From Brevibacillus ruminantium (lineage in GTDB: Bacteria; Bacillota; Bacilli; Brevibacillales; Brevibacillaceae): 64,000 nt of DNA. How positions within the stretch are numbered: position 1 is the stretch's first letter; the number at the start of each line of letters is the position of its first letter. The stretch covers positions 3,546,501 through 3,610,500 of the forward strand of contig NZ_CP098755.1 in assembly GCF_023746555.1 (NCBI RefSeq), written 5' to 3'. Made by a program: the position numbers and the translations under genes. The notes below the pieces were generated by a model, which saw only the letters and a program-made list of their open reading frames with translations, did no database searches and was not told the origin of the DNA. Below are positions 1 to 6,492 of this stretch, piece after piece.

Positions 1-140
1 CGGGACACGTATATGAAGAGTGCCCATCCTGCGGGTATCATTTCTTTTGTTTGTCAAAAAGTACGGCAAGCAGCGGTTCTGCGCCTGCTAAGCTTTAGCA
101 TTTGGATTTGGTTTCTCTATCAGAACTTTTATACAAATGT

Positions 141-374
141 TTACTTCCTTTTTCTTTTGATATACTCAATCAAAATAACCACTACGAATACAACAAATGT
201 GGTTTTGATTGAATAACGGATCAGCATAAGTATATAATCTGGTAGTTCTAAATGAAGACCAGTATACAATCCGTTCCCAGTCTTTACTGTCCGATCTTGC
301 TCTATGAAAACTATAAAAACAGAAAATGAAATCACAAAAGTATAAAGGGCTATTTTAACCAATTTCTTTTCCAC
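141..374 (-). CDS. small two-TM membrane protein
   Basis: A 77-residue protein with two hydrophobic segments, near residues 6-25 and 56-71, the second ending in a Lys/Arg-rich tail (KRKRK), so both ends probably face the cytoplasm. The start is GTG at 374, preceded six bases upstream by a strong AAGGGGGGG ribosome site, which makes translation likely. It lies downstream of the sigK 3' half on the same strand, outside the prophage. I do not recognise the family and assign no function. Confidence 0.6.
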   Translation of the reverse strand: MEKKLVKIALYTFVISFSVFIVFIEQDRTVKTGNGLYTGLHLELPDYILMLIRYSIKTTFVVFVVVILIEYIKRKRK

Positions 375-445
375 AATACCCCCCCTTGAAAATCAGAATT
401 TTTGTTAGATATTTACATATTATCATTTACTCTTTAATTCTTGTA

Positions 446-499
446 CCAAAAAGAAATACCCTCAAGAAGCAGCCCCATTGTAAAGGCCCTCTTGTGGGT
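446..499 (-). terminator. probable terminator of sigK
   Basis: Downstream of the sigK stop, minus-strand RNA can pair ACCCACAAG with CTTGAGGGT (one mismatch), followed by TATTTCTTTTT. The loop is long, so this is a moderate call. Confidence 0.45.
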
Positions 500-545
500 A
501 CTCTTTCCACTTCATTTTCATCAAACTTTACCAGACAATAGAAGG

Positions 546-911
546 CTAGCGGTTCTGCGCCTGCTTGGTCCGGTAAAACTCGTTAAACAGCTTCATCAAT
601 GCACGTTTTTCGATGCGGGATACGTACGAACGGGAAATGCCGAGCTCACGAGCAATTTCTCTTTGGGTCTTTTCTTTGTCCTGATCCAGGCCGAACCGTC
701 CGATGATCACTTCTTTTTCCCTATCGTCCAGGATGTGAATATGCTGGTAGATCTTATTGGATTCCAGCTTCAACTGTACAGCATCCACCACTTCATCCGT
801 CTCCGTCCCGAGAACGTCGATGAGGGTGATTTCATTCCCTTCTTTGTCTGTTCCGATCGGATCGTGAAGCGAGACATCTTTTTTGGTTTTTTTCAAGCTT
901 CGCAAATGCAT
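546..911 (-). CDS. sigK: sigma-K, C-terminal half (spoIIIC-like)
   Basis: Carries the C-terminal part of the mother-cell sigma factor SigK (121 residues from [20 protein letters not shown] to the stop). It holds the end of region 2, region 3 and the region 4 helix-turn-helix ([21 protein letters not shown]) that reads the -35 element. By itself it lacks the core-binding and -10-reading parts found at 56166-56513. The reading frame upstream runs through the junction into the stop codon of the adjacent recombinase, so in the unexcised chromosome it has no normal promoter or start. Excision of the intervening prophage joins ENEILM of the other half to HLR here in frame, as with B. subtilis spoIVCB and spoIIIC. 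Confidence 0.95.
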   Translation of the reverse strand: MHLRSLKKTKKDVSLHDPIGTDKEGNEITLIDVLGTETDEVVDAVQLKLESNKIYQHIHILDDREKEVIIGRFGLDQDKEKTQREIARELGISRSYVSRIEKRALMKLFNEFYRTKQAQNR

Positions 912-930
912 CAGGATCTCGATTCTAAAG
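905..930. other. left junction of the sigK element (recombination half-site)
   Basis: Minus strand AGAATCGAGATCCTGATG matches the right junction AGAATGAGATATTAATG (56165-56185) with the shared blocks GAGAT (916-920) and ATG (909-911). Both blocks are the same distance, 55,257 bp, from their partners. Crossover in either would restore the codons for E-N-E-I-L-M-H-L-R. Confidence 0.8.
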
Positions 931-944
931 ACAGAAGTGGCGCA

Positions 945-2447
945 TTAAAATGTAAAGATCTCTGTATGATCTTCGTATACCCTGATCTCTTTCACAACAT
1001 GCCTGATAAGATTTTGCTTGTCTTCGAAAGTTAGTTCGTCGGGAGCTTTCGATAAATAGTACTCAGCGGCTTCTTTGATTAGATTTCGTGAATATGAGTT
1101 TTCTGCAAACATTTGCTGCTGGCTTCGAAGCTCTCTGATCTGGTTGGTAAGCTTTTCTTCTTTTTCTTTGAGCTCACGTAACTGTTGCCTAATCTCTTCC
1201 TCCCCGAAATCTTCTTCTCCTTCCGCAAAAAGTCTCAACAGACGTTTTCGTCCATTCTTTGTTTTCTCAAGCTCCTTTTCGATCCTCTCTATCTCAATCA
1301 ACTCAAAAGGAATTGTTTCCTTGGCTTCTGTAGCTGCAGCTATTTCATCCGGATTGTTTAGCCAAGCTCTTACTGTTTCCCAAACCTCGTCATCGATTTC
1401 TTGGCACTTTATTCTACGTCTGCAACCCGGATTCTTTGCTCCAGCCGTGTTTTTTTCGTCAGAGTAGACGAAAATATACGTTCCCCAATTATTTGTTCTT
1501 CTTCCTGTCATCGTATTGCCACAGTCTCCACAACGGAGTAAACCACTTAGCAGATATTTGTTTAAGCTGCGACCTGACCAACGTCTCCTTGATTCACCAA
1601 TTAAACGCTGAGCATGTTCAAATCTTATTTCATCTATTATAGGCGGGCAGGTTATTCTGATCCAATCTTCCTTAGGGCGTTCTTTCATTTTAACGCGTTC
1701 ATCTGGAGACTTATGTTTGTTTCCAAGCATTCCTTCAGTGTTCCAACGGTTCTGATAAAACTCGCCGATATATGCCCTGTTCATTAAAAGTTGGCGTACA
1801 ACCTGACGATGCCAAACCTTTGCACCACGTTTTGTTGGTATTTCTTTATCCGTCAAATATTTCGCAATCCCGTTAATGCCCTGAACAAGATCATTTGGTT
1901 GGGTAAATAAGTCAAAAATAAGTCTGACAATAGCAGCCTCGTATTCATTGATTACAAACTGCTCCGAATCTTTATCATACGAGTATCCGTATATTTGGAA
2001 GTCCCTGAGAACCCGTCCCTGTCGTGCTTTTTCTCGTCTACCTCGGCTCATACGTTCGTTAATTTTTGCTTTCTCAAACTCAGCGATGGCACCGCGCATA
2101 CTGTAGAAAAGGTTGCCTTCAGGGGTCTTTGCATATTCACCACTTACAAAGACAAGTTCAGCCCCACGCTTTTCGAATTCGTCTGTAACTATTAGCTGAT
2201 TCATCAGTTTTCTTGCCAAGCGATCCGGGTCTAAACATATGATTTTGGTGATGAGTCCACCCTTTACATCATTCCGTAATTGTGTCAAAGCTGGCCTCTC
2301 AAGAAATTCCCCCGAATGTCCATCATCAACATACAATTTTACCTCATTAGTCGCTGCCTTCTTTTTTCCTTCTCTGATCTGGAAGTCGATGCTGAATCCG
2401 CTCTTGGCTTGTTCCTCGGTACTTACCCTGGCATATATTCCGATCAT
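945..2447 (-). CDS. large serine recombinase (SpoIVCA-like sigK-element excisionase)
   Basis: A 500-residue large serine recombinase. The N-terminal catalytic domain begins IGIYARVSTEEQ, whose Ser is the expected nucleophile. It is followed by the recombinase domain (about 150-270), a zinc ribbon with CGDCG near 303-307 and C..R/C motifs to about 350, and a long coiled coil near 380-450. It should excise the prophage by recombining the two sigK half-sites. The stop TAA at 945-947 is 33 bases before the sigK 3' half and in frame with it, a placement typical of a recombinase gene beside its own attachment site. The start has AAGGAG about eight bases upstream. By analogy with spoIVCA, mother-cell SigE and SpoIIID control is expected, but I see no convincing SigE promoter. 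Confidence 0.93.
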   Translation of the reverse strand: MIGIYARVSTEEQAKSGFSIDFQIREGKKKAATNEVKLYVDDGHSGEFLERPALTQLRNDVKGGLITKIICLDPDRLARKLMNQLIVTDEFEKRGAELVFVSGEYAKTPEGNLFYSMRGAIAEFEKAKINERMSRGRREKARQGRVLRDFQIYGYSYDKDSEQFVINEYEAAIVRLIFDLFTQPNDLVQGINGIAKYLTDKEIPTKRGAKVWHRQVVRQLLMNRAYIGEFYQNRWNTEGMLGNKHKSPDERVKMKERPKEDWIRITCPPIIDEIRFEHAQRLIGESRRRWSGRSLNKYLLSGLLRCGDCGNTMTGRRTNNWGTYIFVYSDEKNTAGAKNPGCRRRIKCQEIDDEVWETVRAWLNNPDEIAAATEAKETIPFELIEIERIEKELEKTKNGRKRLLRLFAEGEEDFGEEEIRQQLRELKEKEEKLTNQIRELRSQQQMFAENSYSRNLIKEAAEYYLSKAPDELTFEDKQNLIRHVVKEIRVYEDHTEIFTF

Positions 2448-2541
2448 ACAGTTTCTCCTTCCTGTACTTCTCTAATAAATAATGATAGCAGGCAGAACGA
2501 ATACTGTCAGTAGAATTGCCAGGCATTATTCTTACATGCAC
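2347..2541 (-). CDS. possible small ORF overlapping the recombinase start
   Basis: A 64-codon frame starts 94 bases before the recombinase ATG and overlaps it by about 100 bases. The unique first 31 residues (MHVRIMPGNSTDSIRSACYH and on) look protein-like; the rest is an alternative frame of the recombinase. A GGGGGG run lies about 11 bases upstream of its ATG, a rather long spacing. It could be a leader peptide or part of a coupled regulator, or it may be untranslated. Confidence 0.3.
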   Translation of the reverse strand: MHVRIMPGNSTDSIRSACYHYLLEKYRKEKLYDRNICQGKYRGTSQERIQHRLPDQRRKKEGSD

Positions 2542-2631
2542 CGTTCATCCCCCCTTGTCAGAGGGTATGCGTATGTAGCTTGTCAAAAGTAGACCTTTTC
2601 GTAAAATAAAGTGGCCTCTTGTGATAAGCAT

Positions 2632-2661
2632 AACCCGCCTCTAAAACAGAAGAGGCGGGTT
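2632..2661 (-). terminator. strong hairpin at the end of the SRAP gene
   Basis: AACCCGCCTCT and AGAGGCGGGTT form a perfect 11-bp stem with an 8-base loop overlapping the stop codon at 2641. There is no clear T-run, so it may be a weak terminator or an mRNA 3' stabiliser. Confidence 0.5.
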
Positions 2662-3327
2662 AGTAAATTCCTGTATACACTCCGGCAAATCATTTTTGGG
2701 GCTACCCACCATTGCCGAAACTGGATAAGCCCTCATTTGATCAGCGTCGTAGGGAACAAGCAGGGTTTGCAGCAGCTCAGCGTCAAAGCTATCGCGGTCC
2801 AACCAGATCGCTTCATCCTCCTGCCGAAGGATAACCGGCATACGGTCGTGAATGTCTTTAACAACCTCATTCGGCTGTGTTGTGATGATCGTACAGGTGT
2901 GAACCTTCTGACCGTCTGGCCGTGTCCAGGTGTCGAATAGTCCAGCAAATGCAAACGGCTCCTCATTTTTCATCATGATACGCATTGGCTGCTTACCCTT
3001 CGCTGTTTGCTTCCACTCATAAAAACCATCTGCCGGGATAAGGCAGCGTTTACGGGCAAACAGATTGCGGAAAGCTGGCTTCTCTGTCAATGTCTCAGCC
3101 CGCGCGTTTATCATCTTATAGCCGATCTTCTCGTCTTTGGCCCACGAAGGAACCAGGCCCCAACGGATCTGCCCAATTCTACGTTTGCCCTGGTCTTCAA
3201 TAATTGCAGGAATTGGCTGGCCGGGGGCTATATTAAAGCGTGGTTGTAATTCAAAGAGTATCTCCGATAGATCGAATCGTTCAGTGATCTTGTCAGGCTC
3301 TGTTGTGAAGGTATAGCGTCCGCACAT
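2641..3327 (-). CDS. SRAP-domain protein (YedK/HMCES family)
   Basis: SOS-response-associated peptidase-fold protein of 228 residues. Family members expose Cys2 after removal of Met1 and form a thiazolidine cross-link with abasic sites in single-stranded DNA, shielding them. The start is placed at the internal ATG giving MCGRYTF, because Cys2 must be N-terminal and because AGGAGGG lies six bases upstream. Family features present are INARAET, the GFYEW glutamate motif and the histidine in DIHDRMPVIL. Related genes (yoqW, yoaM) occur in B. subtilis and its prophage SPbeta. Its position between the recombinase and lysis genes suggests independently acquired cargo. Confidence 0.93.
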   Translation of the reverse strand: MCGRYTFTTEPDKITERFDLSEILFELQPRFNIAPGQPIPAIIEDQGKRRIGQIRWGLVPSWAKDEKIGYKMINARAETLTEKPAFRNLFARKRCLIPADGFYEWKQTAKGKQPMRIMMKNEEPFAFAGLFDTWTRPDGQKVHTCTIITTQPNEVVKDIHDRMPVILRQEDEAIWLDRDSFDAELLQTLLVPYDADQMRAYPVSAMVGSPKNDLPECIQEFTNPPLLF

Positions 3328-3366
3328 AGATATCCCTCCTAGCACCATCATAACCCATGGGAAGAA

Positions 3367-3392
3367 AAGAAAAACCCGCCATTTTGACGGGT
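3367..3392 (-). terminator. rho-independent terminator
   Basis: On the minus strand ACCCGTC-AAAAT-GGCGGGT is followed by TTTTTC, just past the stop at 3402. Confidence 0.75.
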
Positions 3393-3401
3393 ATTCAGGA
3401 A

Positions 3402-3950
3402 CTATTTTTGTGCTTTTTTATACCCGGCAGTTTGTGCCTCGGCTTCAGTGCAGAACATCTCAACGTTTGCCGTGGTCTTATCATAAGACTGGCCACCTGG
3501 AACGTGATAAATCTTTGAGTTTTTGTTCCCTTTGATTGTGGGCTTATCACATGCCTTTGAAGCTGCAGGCGCTGGCTTTGGAGTTTGTTTGGCAGGTGCT
3601 TGTCCTGATGTATTAGCTGCAGGGGCAGTAGATGCCGGTTGCGCGATTCGATATTCAACTGTTTGGAATCCCTTTGTATCATTCCACATTCTTTCGAATT
3701 CTGCGGCAAATGACTTGGCGACAGTTTCATCTCTTAATACCATCAGTACTTCGTCATTTGTTGTGCTGGCCGCCTTCGAGAAGTTGAAAGAACCGGTTGT
3801 CGCAACCTTTTTATCAGCGACCACCATTTTCAGGTGCATGAGTCCAGAGTGACTGTTGATCTTAGTAGGAACCCAATCACTACGAAGCTTGCTTTGATGC
3901 GTGCCGGAAGCCTGTCGTAGCAGTCGATCACATACTGTTCGCGTTCGTTC
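3402..3950 (-). pseudogene. truncated phospholipase-D-like nuclease with C-terminal zinc-type domain
   Basis: The frame ending at 3402 encodes one HKD-type motif (HLKMVVADKKVATTGSFNFS) and the conserved KINSHSGLMHLK lead-in, then an Ala/Pro-rich linker, then a C-terminal IKGN...KIYHVPGG...YDKT module with CDK and MFC cysteines, as found appended to secreted or phage nucleases. Family enzymes need two HKD motifs; the N-terminal one is absent. The frame remains open upstream to about 3950 but has no ATG, GTG or TTG start with a ribosome site, and it collides with a second frame (3830-4060). A deletion probably fused the gene tail to an unrelated sequence. Confidence 0.7.
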
Positions 3951-4060
3951 AGATGCTCAATAGCCATTGGATGCCGCTGTTCTACCTCACGTATGGATGA
4001 GGCCAGTTTCGGAATCAAATCGGCTGCCATGCCAGCAACGACCAAAAGGAGCAGGGCCAT
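3830..4060 (-). CDS. small hydrophobic ORF overlapping the broken PLD gene
   Basis: A 76-codon frame with two hydrophobic stretches (about 1-13 and 56-66). The middle (SSIREVEQRHPMAIEHLNER) looks protein-like, but the last 14 residues overlap the PLD reading frame and end abruptly. It may be the N-terminal part of a membrane protein cut by the same deletion. Function unknown. Confidence 0.35.
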   Translation of the reverse strand: MALLLLVVAGMAADLIPKLASSIREVEQRHPMAIEHLNEREQYVIDCYDRLPARIKASFVVIGFLLRSTVTLDSCT

Positions 4061-4112
4061 TACCGACCATCACTCCTGAAGAAACATCATTGTTTATACG
4101 GACCAATCCATG

Positions 4113-5483
4113 CTACGTCTCTCCTTTCAACGTTACGGTTTTATAGGTACCCTCCCAGTCCACTTGCAGACCGAGTACTGCCGCCAGCTCGCGTGCTGGA
4201 GCATAGGAAACGCCAGCTTCGATTGTCTCTGTCAGGTCTTTTCCGTTCACTCGGACCTGCTTTGTCTCTGGCAGCCATTCCGGAGTAACGCCAAGGGCTT
4301 CCGATACGACCCGGATAGGAAGTACAGATACGCCGTTCCGGAGATAACCTTGAGCTGGGATGCGTACGCCATTTATCTGAATGTTCACTTTCTCCACAGA
4401 TTTATCAACAGGCGTTGTGGATACTTTGGTCGTCAGCAAGCCTGCCAGCAGCTCCGTGATCGCCTTCCCATAATCAGCTGCAGGCGCCCACTTCCCGCCG
4501 AGTGATTCCACTGTCTTGGCTGTCCCGCGCACTGATGGGAAGTGTCTTGGGTCGACGATCTCGCCTTTTACTTCCACACCGGCATACAGGGCCAGATGCT
4601 GCAGGTGAGCTCTTACTCCCACTTCGTCGCTTGGGAAACGAGCGTGCGCAGTTGGATCGGTATTGCTACCACCTTTGGTCGTTTTCAGCCCGCACCAGTT
4701 ATGGAAATCTCGGGAGACCACCCCGCCGAACCGCCCGAACCCGGTCTCCTTCGCCGCCTGGGCATAACCTACTTCCGGACGGATTCCCAGCACGGCACCA
4801 ACGCGCCAATAGATCGGGGCAACATCAATAAAGGCTTGGGCTGCTTTCTTTTGCCTTGCCCATTCCTGGGCCTGCCCGATGGTCGCTTGGGCTTGTCCGG
4901 CAATGGGTGTGCCTGACGTGGCTACTCCGACCTTCTTTAAGCCGTATACCTCGGCGATAGCCTGGACAATAGCTGCCGCGCACTTGCGGCGGTACTCGTC
5001 GCTCTTGAGCAGAGCTGCCTCTTCTCGGTTGGTCATGAACCCGCACTCGGCGAGGATCGCGGTCATCTTGGTTTCGCGCAGGACGTGCAGGTCGCCCGCC
5101 TTTACCCCGCGATCCCGGCGGCCTGTAGAGCGAACCAAGGAACGCTGCACGGCTTCGGCCAGCTTTACGGCTGCAGTTGGCCGCGATGTGTAGACAAACG
5201 TCTCGATGCCGTTGGCGTCGTTCCAATCGCTGCCGAAGGCGTTTGCGTGAATGGAGAAAAAGGCATCTGCTTTCCAGGCGTTCGCCTTGTCTGTGCGTTC
5301 TTTCAACGGTACGTCCCTGTCGTCAGCATGGGTGAAAAGGACTTCTACACCCTCGTATTGCTTCAATCCGTCCCGGACGCAACGGGCGACCACACTGTTA
5401 AAGTGGAATTCCCGCATGCTGTCGTCTGGCGTTCGCTTTCCGGGAGTGTTCGGACCGTGTCCCGCGTCAATGGCGATTCTCAT
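4113..5483 (-). CDS. endolysin: amidase plus glucosaminidase-like domain
   Basis: A 456-residue phage lysin. Residues 1-180 are an N-acetylmuramoyl-L-alanine amidase of the Amidase_3 type (IAIDAGHGPNTPG with the metal His; SIHANAF; ILAECGFMTN with the catalytic Glu). Residues 210-345 resemble the glucosaminidase family (AQAAKETGFGRFGG; FHNWCGLK). The last 85 residues match the copper-amine-oxidase-N-like module (LPIRVVSEALGV) used in Bacillales for envelope attachment. It should cleave peptidoglycan when the holin opens the membrane. The start overlaps the holin stop by ATGA, and AAGGAAG lies about nine bases upstream. It corresponds in position to PBSX xlyA. Confidence 0.92.
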   Translation of the reverse strand: MRIAIDAGHGPNTPGKRTPDDSMREFHFNSVVARCVRDGLKQYEGVEVLFTHADDRDVPLKERTDKANAWKADAFFSIHANAFGSDWNDANGIETFVYTSRPTAAVKLAEAVQRSLVRSTGRRDRGVKAGDLHVLRETKMTAILAECGFMTNREEAALLKSDEYRRKCAAAIVQAIAEVYGLKKVGVATSGTPIAGQAQATIGQAQEWARQKKAAQAFIDVAPIYWRVGAVLGIRPEVGYAQAAKETGFGRFGGVVSRDFHNWCGLKTTKGGSNTDPTAHARFPSDEVGVRAHLQHLALYAGVEVKGEIVDPRHFPSVRGTAKTVESLGGKWAPAADYGKAITELLAGLLTTKVSTTPVDKSVEKVNIQINGVRIPAQGYLRNGVSVLPIRVVSEALGVTPEWLPETKQVRVNGKDLTETIEAGVSYAPARELAAVLGLQVDWEGTYKTVTLKGET

Positions 5484-5770
5484 GCCCCATCTTCCTTTCG
5501 TTTCTCAACGGTCTGCTTCCACAACTGATGCCCCAAGCTGGCGACTGCCGCCGCGAGGATACCCTGAATAGTGGCCTGAACGGTCACCTCCCTCAGCACA
5601 CCGCATGCCAGCACAATCCCGGCCCCGGTCAGTATCCAGGGAATCAGCCAGTCGGCCACGCCCGGCGTTCTCTTCAAAAACACGCCCAGTACCAACAGAG
5701 CCACCACAACTATGAGTGCCTGGTCGAGTAAAAACTGCTTTGCCAGTACAAACAAGTCCGTTTCGTTCAT
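5480..5770 (-). CDS. phage holin
   Basis: A 96-residue protein with three hydrophobic segments (about 18-34, 41-58 and 66-82) and a charged C-terminus (KQTVEKRKEDGA). The pattern FLKRTPGVADWLIPWIL followed by a Gly/Ala-rich segment and GHQLWKQ is that of holins near the Hol44/phage holin 5 group (family assignment from memory). It should form lesions in the cytoplasmic membrane and let the adjacent endolysin reach the wall. It is translationally coupled to the endolysin. Confidence 0.82.
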   Translation of the reverse strand: MNETDLFVLAKQFLLDQALIVVVALLVLGVFLKRTPGVADWLIPWILTGAGIVLACGVLREVTVQATIQGILAAAVASLGHQLWKQTVEKRKEDGA

Positions 5771-6031
5771 TTAGTTCATCCCCTTCCACATAAGTGCAAT
5801 GGCCCCGGCGATAACCGCGCCGACCACGGTACGCCAGAGCCATTTTTGGTTGTCGGCCACTTCATTCAGCCGATGATGCGCCGATTTCCCATACTGCAAA
5901 GCTTCATTCGCAATTTCTTTCGCTTCTTCGGCAGTCGCACGAACGTCCGTCATCGTATCAATTTTTGTCTCGACCCGAACCATGCGTTCTCGGATATCAC
6001 TTAAAACTCGACTCACTTCCATATCGGGCAT
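5771..6031 (-). CDS. xhlA: XhlA-type lysis-associated membrane protein
   Basis: An 86-residue protein: an amphipathic coiled coil (about 1-60, with RVETKIDTM and HHRLNEVADNQKWLWRTV) followed by one C-terminal membrane segment (VVGAVIAGAIALMW). This is the haemolysin XhlA architecture; in PBSX, XhlA acts with the holin and endolysin in lysis. It immediately precedes the holin gene, as in the xhlA-xhlB-xlyA cluster. AGGAGG lies ten bases before the chosen ATG. Confidence 0.85.
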   Translation of the reverse strand: MPDMEVSRVLSDIRERMVRVETKIDTMTDVRATAEEAKEIANEALQYGKSAHHRLNEVADNQKWLWRTVVGAVIAGAIALMWKGMN

Positions 6032-6096
6032 GCACTACCATCCTCCTCACCACCTCGGGGCAAAAGCTAAAGGGAGCCGCTGCCGCAGCTCCCCAT

Positions 6097-6130
6097 GAAA
6101 AAACGCCTCTCTCATTTAGAGAAAAGGCGC
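6097..6130 (-). terminator. rho-independent terminator between fibre and lysis genes
   Basis: The minus strand can pair GCGCCTTTTCTC with GAGAGAGGCG and continues in TTTTTT. A second hairpin, GGGAGC/GCTCCC, lies just downstream at about 6072-6093. Confidence 0.75.
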
Positions 6131-6286
6131 TTACGCTGCATCCTGTTCAGCTAAGTATAAGGCTACTGGTACACGGTATACCTCCGGCACAACTTTTTCG
6201 CCATCAGCTCCAGTCGGCTCGATTAGCCAGCCGCCAGACTTAACCAAAACAGCATACGGCGCAATCATGTATTGCTTAACCATCAT
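6131..6286 (-). CDS. small phage protein downstream of tail fibre
   Basis: A 51-residue protein starting MMVKQYMIAPYAVLVKSGGW and ending in YRVPVALYLAEQDAA. An excellent AAAGGAGGTGG lies six bases before the ATG, and the start overlaps the stop of the preceding gene, so it is surely translated. Position matches the tiny XkdX-like genes that follow fibre genes in PBSX-type phages, but I do not recognise the sequence. Confidence 0.75.
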   Translation of the reverse strand: MMVKQYMIAPYAVLVKSGGWLIEPTGADGEKVVPEVYRVPVALYLAEQDAA

Positions 6287-6492
6287 TGTCCACCTCCTTT
6301 CAGAGCTTGCACCTGTTCTTCCAGCGCCTTAATCCTGGCTGTATACTCTTCACGCATCGCTGTCATTTCTAAGTCCATAAAGGCGATTGTTTCAAATAGA
6401 ATCTGTACCTCCGGGGCAAGGTCATCAGTATGCCCGGGTGTCTCTACCCAATCGCCAAGGGTACCGTCTGGATTACGCTTTCGGTATCTCAT
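6283..6492 (-). CDS. small coiled-coil phage protein (tail end of fibre operon)
   Basis: A 69-residue protein: N-terminal RYRKRNPDGTLGDWVE, then a helical segment (MDLEMTAMREEYTARIKALE) likely to coil. It starts exactly where the fibre gene ends and overlaps the next gene, so it is part of the tail operon. Position suggests an XkdW-like tail accessory role, which is inference. Confidence 0.7.
   Translation of the reverse strand: MRYRKRNPDGTLGDWVETPGHTDDLAPEVQILFETIAFMDLEMTAMREEYTARIKALEEQVQALKGGGQ

Noticed and set aside
441..1034. 197-codon plus-strand frame across the left junction
   Set aside because: It is the complement of the sigK 3' half and of the recombinase end; no ribosome site and no family resemblance.
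2448..2600. SigE-type promoter upstream of the recombinase
   Set aside because: CATACG- and CATACC-like strings occur, but no -35 partner at proper spacing, so the match to the SigE consensus is too weak to report as a feature.
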